From: Acinetobacter piscicola
Lineage (GTDB): Bacteria; Pseudomonadota; Gammaproteobacteria; Pseudomonadales; Moraxellaceae
Assembly: GCF_002233755.1 (NCBI RefSeq)
Contig: NZ_KZ268704.1
Coordinates: forward strand, 1-64,000
Length of the DNA: 64,000 nucleotides
Direction: 5' to 3'
Shown here: positions 48,200-59,122 of the stretch, one piece after another
Position numbering within the stretch: the stretch's first letter is position 1
Layout of the letters: each line of letters begins with the position of its first letter
Notes under the pieces: generated by a model
Seen by the model: only the letters and a program-made list of their open reading frames with translations
What the model was told of the DNA's origin: nothing
The model's database searches: none
Position numbers and translations under genes: made by a program

Positions 48200-49408
48200 A
48201 TGAAAAAAATTGGTTTACAGAATATCTTGATTCGTTCCGCTTGTTTAACAACACTTGCTCTTGGACTCACTGCGTGTGGTGATGGTTCATGGTGGACAAA
48301 TGATGATGAACCGGAACTAGAAAGTGAGCAAATACGTAAGCTTATTCCAAATCGTGTCAATGATCGTAAATCATGGGCTCAAGATATTTTTGACATATCA
48401 GAAGAGTTAAAAATTCCTCGTAACAAAGAAAATATCTGTACGATTATTGCCGTTGTAGATCAAGAATCCAACTTTATTGCCAATCCAAATGTGCCCGGTT
48501 TAGGTGATAAAGCGGTTAAAGAAGTCAGCACACGCCTACAAGAAAAGTTTGAGGATAAGTTAGGTACGACCATTGGTGGGCCAATTGCTAATTATTTCCA
48601 AGACGTATTAAAAAATCAGCCTTCGCCTGAAGACAATTATTTAAAACAAATGAGTCGAGTCAAAAACGAAAAAGAGCTTGATGTACTTTATCGTGAAATT
48701 TTTGACTATATGACAAAGCATTATCATATTAGTGCTTTAACAGGTGCTGCTAAGTTTGTAGGTCAAGATTTTGCTGAAAAGTTAAATCCAATTACCACTT
48801 TAGGCTCTATGCAAGTTCATATTAACTATGCCAAAGAAAATAAGCGTAGCAGTATGAGCACCAATGAATTACGTGATGATTTATATACAGAATATGGTGG
48901 CTTGTACTACGGCATACATCGTTTGATGATGTATCCAGCAGATTATGAAAAACCAATTTATCGCTTTGCTGATTATAATTCAGGTATGTATTCAAGTCGA
49001 AATGCAGCATTTCAAAAAATGATTGAAAAATCATCTGACATTGATTTGGATTTAGATGGCGATTTACTTTCTTATGATAAGAATGGTGACCCTCGCCCTG
49101 CAATTACCACAACGGAAAAAGCGCTAATCACTTTATTTTCAAAGAACAATGTACTGATTACACCTCGTCAGTTACGTGATGATTTAAAAAAAGAAAAAGA
49201 GAAAGGTTTTGAAAAAACGCAAACTTATATCGCTGTTTCAAAATTATATAAAGACAAGACAGGTAAAGATCCAATCTATGCAATTATGCCAGAAGTGGTC
49301 ATTTCAGGACCTAAACTGAGTCGTGATTACAATACCAACTGGTATGCAAGCCGCGTAAACGGACGATATGAAACATGCATGCAACGAGCAAAACGCATAA
49401 GAATTTAG
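48200..49408 (+). CDS. DUF1615 family lipoprotein
   Basis: 402 residues from the ATG at 48200, chosen because it opens a signal peptide ending in the lipobox LGLTAC. The mature protein has the DUF1615 pattern, including CTIIAVVDQESNF and ITTLGSMQVHINYA; the ExSNF-type glutamate followed by a GSMQV segment resembles soluble lytic transglycosylases, so a peptidoglycan role is possible but not established. Its 3' end overlaps the HAD gene by 34 nt. Confidence 0.85.
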   Translation: MKKIGLQNILIRSACLTTLALGLTACGDGSWWTNDDEPELESEQIRKLIPNRVNDRKSWAQDIFDISEELKIPRNKENICTIIAVVDQESNFIANPNVPGLGDKAVKEVSTRLQEKFEDKLGTTIGGPIANYFQDVLKNQPSPEDNYLKQMSRVKNEKELDVLYREIFDYMTKHYHISALTGAAKFVGQDFAEKLNPITTLGSMQVHINYAKENKRSSMSTNELRDDLYTEYGGLYYGIHRLMMYPADYEKPIYRFADYNSGMYSSRNAAFQKMIEKSSDIDLDLDGDLLSYDKNGDPRPAITTTEKALITLFSKNNVLITPRQLRDDLKKEKEKGFEKTQTYIAVSKLYKDKTGKDPIYAIMPEVVISGPKLSRDYNTNWYASRVNGRYETCMQRAKRIRI

Positions 49409-50022
49409 CCCTATTTGACTTCGATGGAACCTTGTGTAAAAAAGACAGTTTCACAGGGTTTATTTTCTATGCTTTATCAAAAAGGCATATCGTTAAACAA
49501 GGTTTTAAAATTTTACCGTGGATTCAGGCGTATTATTTAAATATTTACCCTGCTGACTCCATGCGCCCTCGTCTTTTTAAAGCAATGTTTAAAGATGCGA
49601 AAGCCAATGAAATTTTAGCCATTGCTGAAGAATATGCACATAGTTTAACTGAGCAATTAGATTCAAAACTTTATCAACAATTATTAAATCATCAGCATCA
49701 TGGTGATGATGTTGTTTTGGTTTCAGCTTCGGTTGACCTTTATTTAAAAACAATTTGTCAAATTCTAAACATTGACCTGATTTGTACTGGTACTGAAATT
49801 GTGAATGATCAATTCACAGGACAGTACTCAACACCTGATTGTAGTTGTGAACAAAAACGAATTCGTATTTTAGAGAAATATAATTTAACCCAATACAATA
49901 AAATCTATGCCTATGGAAATAGTGAAGAAGATTTAGATATGCTGAGTTTGGCAGATTTTAAATTTATGGTTGGCAAGGATCAGGCTTTGCCTTATTTAGA
50001 GCAAGAAATGAAATTTGCCTAA
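49375..50022 (+). CDS. HAD-IB family phosphatase
   Basis: 215 residues. Motif I LFDFDGTLCKKDSF, motif II VLVSASVDLYL, conserved lysine region CEQKRIRIL, and motif III YAYGNSEEDLDMLSLA give a complete subfamily IB hydrolase like SerB or PgpC-type phosphatases. Starts 34 nt inside the end of the DUF1615 gene, so translation is coupled, and the two proteins may share an envelope function. Substrate unknown. Confidence 0.88.
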   Translation: MHATSKTHKNLALFDFDGTLCKKDSFTGFIFYALSKRHIVKQGFKILPWIQAYYLNIYPADSMRPRLFKAMFKDAKANEILAIAEEYAHSLTEQLDSKLYQQLLNHQHHGDDVVLVSASVDLYLKTICQILNIDLICTGTEIVNDQFTGQYSTPDCSCEQKRIRILEKYNLTQYNKIYAYGNSEEDLDMLSLADFKFMVGKDQALPYLEQEMKFA

Positions 50023-50073
50023 TTGATTCTTTTGAATTTGATGGTGTTTTCTATTTTAAAGGTTTTAACAATA

Positions 50074-50098
50074 AACCCCTCATTTGCTAAGAGGGGTT
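50074..50098 (+). terminator. Hairpin after HAD gene, REP-like
   Basis: AACCCCTC / GAGGGGTT stem with a 9-nt loop, 52 nt after the stop. Its stem sequence resembles the REP family seen in hrpA and at 28937-28975, so it may be a single degenerate REP used as terminator. Confidence 0.6.
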
Positions 50099-50209
50099 AA
50101 ACACAAACCAAAATGTAAATGATCTTTAGAAAGAAAAGAAGCTACATAAAAAGTAGCTCCAATTACAACATTCAAAAAGCTGAATATATTGAAAAACAAG
50201 TGAAATTAT

Positions 50210-50746
50210 CTACATATGATTTCGGATACTACCAACTCTTTTTCCTTTGATCCATTGCCGAGGATTAAACAGTTCACCAGATTTATCAACAACTAAAATT
50301 CCAATAATTGGCGTAATAATCGTTAAAATTAAAATTGCTGTTGCTCGACTTTCTCGACGTTGTCTGGCTGTTTGACCACTTGGTTTAATTAGGGAAAACA
50401 AATTAACTACCCATAGAAAAGCAAGTGGTAACTTTGTGATCAAAACAAGAAATAGTTTCCAGATCACACGATTATTATCAATATAGCTATTTTTAACTAA
50501 GATAATAAATAAAATGAAAGAAACAGTACTTGCTAAAACAGTACCATATAGCGGATTTCCACCAAACAAATGGAACAGGAAAATGATACCAAATAATGAT
50601 GTTGGAATTAGAAAAGTTAGCCCAAGGTCATCGTAATCTCTAAAGACTACAATTTTTCTGTTTTTCCCAGCACCCAAAAAAATTCCTAGAATAACTATTG
50701 AAAATATTGCAATTAAAACAATGTTGTAAATATTATATCCATCCAT
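50210..50746 (-). CDS. Uncharacterised membrane protein
   Basis: 178 residues from the ATG at 50746, just after a GGGGGG site; a TTG four codons upstream is less likely. Five hydrophobic segments (about 8-25, 44-61, 67-87, 95-115, 137-156) and a basic C-terminal tail (PRQWIKGKRVGSIR). A RESRA motif precedes the last helix. I do not recognise the family. It sits in a small AT-rich island with a broken gene (50856-51100) between conserved genes, suggesting recent gain. Confidence 0.65.
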   Translation of the reverse strand: MDGYNIYNIVLIAIFSIVILGIFLGAGKNRKIVVFRDYDDLGLTFLIPTSLFGIIFLFHLFGGNPLYGTVLASTVSFILFIILVKNSYIDNNRVIWKLFLVLITKLPLAFLWVVNLFSLIKPSGQTARQRRESRATAILILTIITPIIGILVVDKSGELFNPRQWIKGKRVGSIRNHM

Positions 50747-50855
50747 AATCCCCCCCAAAAAACAAACTTTTTTAATTTTTAAAAATAGGTAATAAAATAT
50801 AGAATCACATATAAGTGTTTAATAAGATAGTATTTATTAAAAGATAGATAAAATA

Positions 50856-51100
50856 ATGAGTATAATCCAAGTCTTTTCACGTACTAATCCGTGCGCTCTA
50901 TGGCAAAAGCCTTTTGGCAATATTATTTGTTTCCGAAATTTGAAATACGCTACTAATGATGAAACATTGAGATTATTCTCCAACAAAGAAGGCAAAAAGT
51001 TATTTTAGTTTCAAGTTACGAGGAAATTAAAAAGAATTATGAACAAACTATTGGAAAACTCTTAGCTATTATGCCTGATTATCAATCTATAAATGACTAG
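50856..51100 (+). pseudogene. Frameshifted small gene of unknown family
   Basis: From the ATG at 50856 the frame runs 50 codons to a TAG at 51006. The +1-shifted frame then continues from the AAAAA run near 50994-50998 (reading KVILVSSYEEIKKNYEQ) to a TAG at 51100. Adding one A to the run restores a continuous 81-codon frame. The product resembles nothing I recognise. It is either a decayed gene, a slippage-expressed gene, or an assembly error. Confidence 0.45.
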
Positions 51101-51267
51101 TGACTGAGAATAACAGCGACTTGAATTTATCAGACAACTTACACGTAGAGAAAAATCACAGATTTACTGAACGATAAGGCAAAGTTCTTTGATTCTGAAA
51201 ATGTCTTTATGAATTTTTCTCTAAAGACACGTCAATTTATTGAGAAGTTTTATATTTTATTTTAAAT

Positions 51268-51296
51268 AAATAGCCTGTTATACAAGCAGGCTATTT
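51268..51296 (-). terminator. Terminator after proB
   Basis: AAATAGCCTG / CAGGCTATTT stem with a 9-nt loop, 57 nt after the proB stop on the minus strand, followed there by A/T-rich sequence. Confidence 0.75.
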
Positions 51297-51352
51297 AAAG
51301 TATAGCTAAAATAAACCTATGTTAAACAAATAAAATTCAAAAAGTTATGTAA

Positions 51353-52486
51353 TCAATAAATCGCCATGTGATTACGATGAATCATTTCCAAAGAACGAGC
51401 TTCACCTAAAACTTGATGAACTTTGTCTGACGCTAAACCTTTGACAATGTCCGCTGAACGAGAGCTAAAATTAACACGTCCAACAGCAACACGATGCCCA
51501 TATTGGTCTACACATTCGACTACATCACCACGTTCAAAATGCCCTTCAACGGCTTTTACACCAACTGGCAATAAACTACGATGATTCTCTTTAATGGCTT
51601 TCACTGCACCATCATCCAAGACCAAACGACCTGCTGTTTGCAAATGTGCGGCTAACCATTGTTGATGCGCTGTGACACGGTCATCATCAGTAATAAATAG
51701 CGTGCCCAATAACTCACCCGACATCAAACGAGCCAAAACATTGTCGCTTTCACCACTGGCAATCAAGGTTGGGCAACCTGACTTTGCAGCCAAACGTGCA
51801 GCACGAACCTTGGTTAGCATACCACCACGCCCGAACTTACCGCCACCGCCTGCCATATCAAACAATGTTTCATCCATCGCACGAACCGTATGGAACAGTT
51901 TTGCATTTGGATTTGAACGAGGATCCGAATCAAACATACCTTGTTGATCCGTCAAAATGATCAGTAAGTCTGCATGTACTTGACCTGCAACCATGGCCGC
52001 CAAAGTATCATTATCACCAAAACGAATTTCATCGGTAGAAACCGTGTCATTTTCATTGATCACTGGAATCACACGCCAATCAATTAAATTTTGCAAAGCA
52101 TCGCAAGAGTTTAAATAACGGCGACGATCAGCAAGGTCATCATGGGTTAATAAAACTTGTGCAGTTTGAATGGTATGGTTTTCCAAAACACTTGACCATG
52201 TTTGGATTAAACCCATTTGACCAATAGCGGCACAAGCTTGCAGACTGGGTAGATCGGTGGGTCGGCTATCTAGCTTCATGCGAACCATCCCTTCAGCCAC
52301 AGCGCCTGAAGACACAAGAATAATCTCATGTCCTGCATTGTGTAGATCTGCAATTTGTTTCGCCCAATGCGAAATTGCTTCCAAATCTAAACCTTGCCCA
52401 TTTGCTGTGAGTAAAGATGATCCGATTTTAACAACGATACGTTTTAAAGCCTTGAGCTGACGCTGCCCATCTACCACTTCTATCAT
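51353..52486 (-). CDS. proB: Glutamate 5-kinase
   Basis: First enzyme of proline synthesis. 377 residues: amino-acid kinase domain (VVKIGSSLL near residue 20, [32 protein letters not shown]) and a C-terminal PUA domain (about 280-365), the typical two-domain form with proline feedback inhibition. Lies 40 nt downstream of obgE on the same strand. Note the missing rRNA genes rplU-rpmA that often precede obgE elsewhere. Confidence 0.96.
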   Translation of the reverse strand: MIEVVDGQRQLKALKRIVVKIGSSLLTANGQGLDLEAISHWAKQIADLHNAGHEIILVSSGAVAEGMVRMKLDSRPTDLPSLQACAAIGQMGLIQTWSSVLENHTIQTAQVLLTHDDLADRRRYLNSCDALQNLIDWRVIPVINENDTVSTDEIRFGDNDTLAAMVAGQVHADLLIILTDQQGMFDSDPRSNPNAKLFHTVRAMDETLFDMAGGGGKFGRGGMLTKVRAARLAAKSGCPTLIASGESDNVLARLMSGELLGTLFITDDDRVTAHQQWLAAHLQTAGRLVLDDGAVKAIKENHRSLLPVGVKAVEGHFERGDVVECVDQYGHRVAVGRVNFSSRSADIVKGLASDKVHQVLGEARSLEMIHRNHMAIY

Positions 52487-52526
52487 CTTGTCCTCAGTTC
52501 CTTTTCTAAGCCGATGTACTTAGAAA

Positions 52527-53762
<1,236 letters not shown>

Positions 53763-54037
53763 TTAAAACCGCATATTCTGCCATATTTTGAAAAATTTCT
53801 CGAATAGTATTATTCAGCTTATGATGAATTTTCCTTAGCTTTAGCGCGAATAAAGTATGAAAAGCAACTATACGATTGCTTTGCGGTTGTTTTTTATTCA
53901 ATTTTTTATATAATGATGATCTTTAAAAAATAACAACAGTGATCAACTTTATTCTGAACAAGTCTAAAATTTTTCTGTAATTCATTTTTTTAATGTTGTG
54001 ACTTTCTCATCTTAAAATCAATTAAAGGATTTCTATA

Positions 54038-54628
54038 TTGCCTATAGTCCAAATCAGCGCTGCGCTTGGACCCGCAGAATGTGAACTTGCTGTTAAATAC
54101 ACTTTGCAAGAAATGCAAAAACAAGCTAAAACTCAAAAAATTCAACTCGACATCATTGAAAGTCAAGAAACGCCATATGGTTATTCATCACTTTTATTAA
54201 ATATCGCCCACGATGCCCAAGCATGGTTAAACACTTGGCTGGGGACAATTCAATGGACATTTCAAAGTCAAATTCGCCCAAATCATAAACGTAAAAATTG
54301 GTTTGTCGGTATTACCCAGTTTGAAACACCTCCACAACTCCCAAGTGATGACACTATTGTTTTTCAAGCCTGTCGTGCCTCAGGTGCGGGTGGGCAACAC
54401 GTAAATACAACGGATTCAGCCGTTCATGCAACGCATGTCGCATCTGGAATCAGTGTCAAAGTGATGTCTGAACGTAGTCAACATGCCAATAAGCGTTTGG
54501 CAAAAGAATTAATTGCTTTGAAATTACAGCAACAACTTGAAAATAGCCATGCAAATCATAAGCAAACACAGCATTTACAACATGCGTTGATTGAACGGGG
54601 TAATGCTGTGAAATCGTTTAAGAAGTGA
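54038..54628 (+). CDS. prfH: Peptide chain release factor-like protein PrfH
   Basis: 196 residues from a TTG at 54038 with AAAGGA upstream. The release-factor domain III carries GGQ (118-120, GAGGQHVN) and the basic helix [20 protein letters not shown]; domains for stop-codon reading (PxT or SPF) are absent, as in PrfH. PrfH is usually paired with an RtcB2-type RNA ligase and acts on damaged ribosomes. No rtcB gene is beside it: obgE is divergent upstream and dctA convergent downstream. It therefore appears as an orphan in this window. Confidence 0.88.
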   Translation: MPIVQISAALGPAECELAVKYTLQEMQKQAKTQKIQLDIIESQETPYGYSSLLLNIAHDAQAWLNTWLGTIQWTFQSQIRPNHKRKNWFVGITQFETPPQLPSDDTIVFQACRASGAGGQHVNTTDSAVHATHVASGISVKVMSERSQHANKRLAKELIALKLQQQLENSHANHKQTQHLQHALIERGNAVKSFKK

Positions 54629-54823
54629 AATATCTAGACTTCTTACCATTAAGTCGAGTGATGAAACGCTTCAATTCACAATGGAAACGCCCTCTCCTTT
54701 CTAAAGAAAAAAAGGATTTTCTATATTAATTTTACGACTCATTTCCAATCATTTTTTGACTTTCGCAAGAAGCCTATTCTCAAAACTTTGCATTAAACGC
54801 ACATCTGAAAATCCAAGCATCAA

Positions 54824-54847
54824 AAAAGGAAGCCGAAGCTTCCTTTT
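54824..54847. terminator. Bidirectional terminator between prfH and dctA
   Basis: AAAAGGAAGC / GCTTCCTTTT, perfect 10-bp stem with a CGAA tetraloop, between convergent genes. On the minus strand it is 27 nt after the dctA stop. Confidence 0.88.
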
Positions 54848-54874
54848 AAAATTTTTAAATTCTACTAATCAAGA

Positions 54875-56233
54875 TTAACCTAATGCTTTTACAGGTTCAT
54901 CCTTTGATTCCTCAAGCATTTTACGATCAACTTCAGCAGGATTGTTCAATGCATCATTAAACTTTTCCATATCTAGTTTCCCGACCCATTTAGCCACAAC
55001 AATCGTCGCTAAAGAGTTACCAATCAAGTTAGTCAACGCACGTGCTTCAGACATAAAACGGTCAATACCAAGAATCAGTGCCAAACCAGCTACAGGAATA
55101 TTCCCTACCGCTGCCAACGTTGCTGCCATCACAATAAAGCCAGAACCTGTTACACCCGCAGCACCTTTCGATGAAATCAATAAAACTGCAAGTAACGTAA
55201 TTTCATGCCAAATATCCAAATGTGTATTGGTCGCTTGAGCAATAAAAATCGCTGCCATCGTCAAGTAAATAGACGTACCATCAAGGTTAAACGAGTAACC
55301 TGTTGGAATAACTAGACCGACAACTGATTTTTCACAACCTGCAATTTCAAGTTTTTTTAACATGCGAGGCAGAACAGATTCTGAAGAAGATGTACCTAAA
55401 ACAATCAATAATTCTTCACGAATCATACGAATCATTTTTAAAATACTAAATCCGCAGAAACGACTGATTGAGCCTAAAATAATGAAAATAAATAATAAAC
55501 AGGTCACATAGAAGCACAAAATTAATTGGAATAATTGCGCTAAACTGCCGATTCCGTATTTACCAATCGTAAACGCCATCGCACCAAATGCACCAATCGG
55601 CGCAAGTTTCATAATCATATTCACAATGTTAAAGAATACATGAGAAATTTGATCAATCAACTTCAATACAGGTTTACCCGCATCACCTAATTTATGTAAT
55701 GCAAAACCGAACAATAAAGCAAATAAAAGAACTTGCAGAATTTCACCTTCTGCAAATGCACCGACAACCGTATTTGGAATAATGTGTAGGAAAAATTCAA
55801 CCGTAGATTGTGATGCACCAGACTCTACATACTTACTAATACCACTGGTATCTAAAGTTGCTGGGTCAACGTTCATGCCCACACCGGGTTTAGCGATATT
55901 GATCACCACCAAACCGATGATTAGGGCAATGGTAGAAACAACTTCAAAGTAAAGCAGTGCAATACCACCTGTCTTACCGACAGATTTCATGCTTTCCATA
56001 CCTGCAATACCACTTACAACCGTACAGAAAATTACTGGTGCAATAATCATTTTAATGAGTTTAATAAACGCATCACCCAACGGTTTTAGTTGCTCACCTA
56101 AACCTGGAACATGTTTTTCAACACCATTGATGAGTTGAGTGCCACTCGGGAAATAATGCCCGACTAACACACCCAAAATAATAGCAACAATCACCTGAAA
56201 ATAGAGTGATTTATACAGTGGTTTTTTAGCCAT
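54875..56233 (-). CDS. dctA: C4-dicarboxylate/cation symporter DctA
   Basis: 452-residue member of the DAACS family from the ATG at 56233; a frame extending to 56299 lacks support. About eight helices and two re-entrant hairpins, with the serine-rich loop [44 protein letters not shown], and [26 protein letters not shown] that closely match DctA uptake of succinate, fumarate and malate. Its long leader (56234-56678) has stem-loops. Regulation is not evident, as no dctBD genes are near. Confidence 0.93.
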   Translation of the reverse strand: MAKKPLYKSLYFQVIVAIILGVLVGHYFPSGTQLINGVEKHVPGLGEQLKPLGDAFIKLIKMIIAPVIFCTVVSGIAGMESMKSVGKTGGIALLYFEVVSTIALIIGLVVINIAKPGVGMNVDPATLDTSGISKYVESGASQSTVEFFLHIIPNTVVGAFAEGEILQVLLFALLFGFALHKLGDAGKPVLKLIDQISHVFFNIVNMIMKLAPIGAFGAMAFTIGKYGIGSLAQLFQLILCFYVTCLLFIFIILGSISRFCGFSILKMIRMIREELLIVLGTSSSESVLPRMLKKLEIAGCEKSVVGLVIPTGYSFNLDGTSIYLTMAAIFIAQATNTHLDIWHEITLLAVLLISSKGAAGVTGSGFIVMAATLAAVGNIPVAGLALILGIDRFMSEARALTNLIGNSLATIVVAKWVGKLDMEKFNDALNNPAEVDRKMLEESKDEPVKALG

Positions 56234-56678
56234 AATATTAACTTCTGTCTTTATTTCTATATGCAGAAATATCCGTCTTTCCACGTGCGTGAATAGCACA
56301 CGCCCTTAAGTCCCTTTAAAACGATAAGGGTGGGAGAAGATTTTGAAAATAAAAAGTCCCTCCAGAAAACATCCGTTTTCTGAAAATCATGCATACTAGC
56401 GGCAAGCTAGTTATGTGTAGTGTTATTTGAAACTATTTATAAGAAAATTAAAATAATTCCAAATAAATGTAGATCGGGAGATAATAAATATCAAAAATAT
56501 GAAACGAGCTAAGTTTAATCAATTTTCTTTAATCAAACTTCCGTGGATTGCGAGAGTGTTTATTTATCCAACGATTTATTATTAGACCTTAGTCGAATAA
56601 AACATAGCACTATATTTTCTAATCTAATTTATGTCATAGTGTCTAACACACTGCATTGATCAAATTTGTCATTTCATC
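56234..56678. other. dctA leader/promoter region with hairpins
   Basis: 445 bp between divergent dctA and the TrpD2-like gene. Upstream of dctA are the hairpins CAGAAAAC / GTTTTCTG (56363-56382) and CTAGC / GCTAG (56396-56410). On the minus strand the first is followed by GAGGGACTTTTTATTTT, resembling an attenuator. No other gene seen. Confidence 0.5.
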
Positions 56679-57674
56679 ATGAACACAAAACGTAATCTTT
56701 ATAAAGACTTTGAGCATCCATTTGCACAATATGTTCGTATCGTTGGAAAAGGTAAAAACGGCGCACGATCATTAACTTATGATGAAGCTTATGATGCTTT
56801 TTCAATGATTTTAAAAGACGAAGTTTTAGATGTTCAGCTTGGTGCTTTTTTAATGTTACTCAGAGTTAAAGAAGAATCTGTCGATGAACTGACTGGATTT
56901 GTCCAAGCAACCAAAGACCAATTAAAGTTTCAACCTTTAAGTGTGGATTTAGACTGGTCATCATATGCGGGCAAACGCAAACATTATCCGTGGTTTTTAT
57001 TGGCTGCGTTGACACTTGCCAAACATGGTTACAATATTGTTATGCATGGTGCTTCTGGGCATACCATTAACCGCGTTTATACTGAACAAGTCTTAGAATA
57101 TTTAGGCTACCCGATTTGCCAAGATGAACAGCAAGTTGCAGAACAACTAAAAACTCAACATTTTGCGTATATACCACTTGAAGTCATTTCTCCAATCCTA
57201 AGCGAGTTAATTAGTCTTAGGAATGTGATGGGCTTACGCTCTCCAATTCATACACTTGCACGTTTAATCAATCCATTTAATGCAAAAGCAACATTACAAG
57301 CAATTTTCCACCCTGCTTATCGTAGTTCACATCAACAAGCTGCTTTTAAATTAGGTTATCAAAACAGTGCGGTGATTAAAGGTGAAGGTGGTGAATTTGA
57401 ACGTAATCCAGATGCAAAAACGTTAATTTGTGGTATTAAACAAGGCGAACTGTATGAATATGAATTGCCTAAACTGACGGATAATCGTAGTCCAGTTGAG
57501 GAAGAACTTAATTTAGCTGTTTTTAAAGCCGTTTGGGAAGGTTCACAAAATCATGAATATGGTGAAGTTGCAGTCACTGAAACCATCGGAATTGCACTTT
57601 ATACCATGGGTGTCGTGAATAGTTTTGATGATGCGATGGCCAAAGCAAAAGAGCTTTGGGCGACACGTTTTTAA
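56679..57674 (+). CDS. TrpD2/YbiB family DNA-binding protein
   Basis: 331 residues with the anthranilate phosphoribosyltransferase fold (helical N-terminal domain and alpha/beta domain) but lacking the canonical GTGGD PRPP loop; MHGASGHTINRVYTEQVLEYLG stands in its place. This matches the TrpD2 family (E. coli YbiB), which binds nucleic acids and is induced in DNA damage in E. coli. An enzyme function in tryptophan synthesis is therefore unlikely. Stands alone, convergent with yeaC-like and nadK genes. Confidence 0.88.
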   Translation: MNTKRNLYKDFEHPFAQYVRIVGKGKNGARSLTYDEAYDAFSMILKDEVLDVQLGAFLMLLRVKEESVDELTGFVQATKDQLKFQPLSVDLDWSSYAGKRKHYPWFLLAALTLAKHGYNIVMHGASGHTINRVYTEQVLEYLGYPICQDEQQVAEQLKTQHFAYIPLEVISPILSELISLRNVMGLRSPIHTLARLINPFNAKATLQAIFHPAYRSSHQQAAFKLGYQNSAVIKGEGGEFERNPDAKTLICGIKQGELYEYELPKLTDNRSPVEEELNLAVFKAVWEGSQNHEYGEVAVTETIGIALYTMGVVNSFDDAMAKAKELWATRF

Positions 57675-57710
57675 GCAACGATTCTATTAGATTATTACCA
57701 TCAAATCATT

Positions 57711-57749
57711 GTTGAATCACAGACATTCAATATATCCCTGTGATTCAAC
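57711..57749. terminator. Long hairpin between convergent genes
   Basis: GTTGAATCACAG / CTGTGATTCAAC, a perfect 12-bp stem with a 15-nt loop between the TrpD2 and YeaC-like genes. There is no T-run on either side, so it may block both transcripts poorly or serve as an RNA 3' end. Confidence 0.55.
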
Positions 57750-57756
57750 TAATCCA

Positions 57757-58023
57757 TTACACAAAACGAATCGGCTTAAACTCAGGCTCAGGCACGTGTG
57801 AATCACACTCCTCACCCTCTTCCTTATGTCCTTTGTCGATATATCCTGTACGTTCTTTTTCAGCGACGTTTTGATGTTCCCAAGCAATCACAGCTTGCAT
57901 ACACGTTTGGCGTTGCTCAGCAGTTAAAGCAATACCATTGGGCCATTTACCAATTTCGACTGCCGTTTTTAAACGCTCAACAATATCTGCATCTAAAATA
58001 GAAAGCATTTGTTCAATATTCAT
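57757..58023 (-). CDS. YeaC-like protein (DUF1315)
   Basis: 88 residues from the ATG at 58023, which follows AGGA; a TTG two codons upstream would overlap nadK by 4 nt. Residues 1-50 closely resemble E. coli YeaC (MLSILDADIVERLKTAVEIGKWPNGIALTAEQ), and the end PIRFV matches its C-terminal motif. Function unknown. Starts just after nadK ends, so it is co-transcribed with it. Confidence 0.85.
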   Translation of the reverse strand: MNIEQMLSILDADIVERLKTAVEIGKWPNGIALTAEQRQTCMQAVIAWEHQNVAEKERTGYIDKGHKEEGEECDSHVPEPEFKPIRFV

Positions 58024-58025
58024 GG

Positions 58026-58928
58026 TCAATCCTGCTGAAATGAATCAAAATCTTGGTTCCAACCAAGTTTAGTACGACACGCCATATAGAAGTCATAACC
58101 TGGTGGATGTAAAAGTATTAGTTTGAATGGATGTTTACGAATATGCAAACTATCACCGACATTTAATGAAACACTGTGTTGCCCATCGGCACTGACCATG
58201 GGTAATACACGATTTTCACGAATCAAAATTTTAATTTCACTCTGCCCACCAACGACAATTGGACGTGATGATAAGGTATGCGGATGCATTGGCACTAAAG
58301 CGATGGCATCCATACTTGGATGCAGAATAGGCCCACCACCCGATAATGCATAAGCAGTCGAACCTGTTGGTGTGGAAACAATCAAACCATCACTATGCTG
58401 ACGATATACATATTGCCCGTCGATATTTAATTCAAAATCAATCATATGTACAGATTTACCAGAATGCAGCACCACGTCATTCAAAGCAATTGCATCATAA
58501 ATCGTTTCATTTTTGGTACGAATTTCTATTTCTAATAAGAAGCGACGATCCAGTTGGAAATCACCTTTTAAAACTTGATCAAGTTTAAAAATTACTTCTG
58601 TTGGCTTAATATCAGTGAGAAAGCCCAAACGACCACGGTTGACGCCGAGTACAGGCGTATTATGTTTCACCAAGGCACGTGCAGCATGTAACAAAGATCC
58701 ATCACCACCCACGACAATGACAAGATCAGCAACTTCACCAAGCAGTGCTTTACTGACTTTCTGGGTATTCTTATAAGGGACAAGCTCTGCTGTATCTGTA
58801 TCGAAAATGGGATGCAAACCTAGACTAAGTAAATGATCATGGATAAGGCATAGTGTATCGACTACAGAGTTTTTATCTGGTCGCCCAATTAAACCGATGT
58901 TACGAAATGTCTTTGGTGAAATTTGCAC
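58026..58928 (-). CDS. nadK: NAD kinase
   Basis: Makes NADP from NAD. 300 residues from a GTG at 58928, with GGAG upstream. GGDGSLLHAAR carries the catalytic aspartate, then LGVNRGRLGFLTD, the NDVVLH segment, STPTGSTAYALSGGGPI and a late GQ/P-rich loop, all standard. Followed by the YeaC-like gene two bases after its stop. Divergent from the PBP1b gene. Confidence 0.95.
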   Translation of the reverse strand: MQISPKTFRNIGLIGRPDKNSVVDTLCLIHDHLLSLGLHPIFDTDTAELVPYKNTQKVSKALLGEVADLVIVVGGDGSLLHAARALVKHNTPVLGVNRGRLGFLTDIKPTEVIFKLDQVLKGDFQLDRRFLLEIEIRTKNETIYDAIALNDVVLHSGKSVHMIDFELNIDGQYVYRQHSDGLIVSTPTGSTAYALSGGGPILHPSMDAIALVPMHPHTLSSRPIVVGGQSEIKILIRENRVLPMVSADGQHSVSLNVGDSLHIRKHPFKLILLHPPGYDFYMACRTKLGWNQDFDSFQQD

Positions 58929-59122
58929 AGGTGCTGTGGCTCCATTGAAATTCTGAGTTATAATAACACTTTCAGAATATTTTTATAAAATCATTCCTCA
59001 ATGAAAAATAATCGGAATGTTTAAAAAGTCTTTAAATTTGTGTATTTCACAGTTTTATTATTGCAAATTTAAGAAAAGCTTCGCATGATTAACGAAAATA
59101 AACTGGGCATTATCATCTATAT

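Larger units (their letters stand above)
50747..51352. other. Intergenic region with broken small gene
   Basis: 606 bp. Contains the frameshifted ORF at 50856-51100 and the proB terminator at 51268-51296. The rest is AT-rich sequence without a recognisable gene. Confidence 0.5.
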
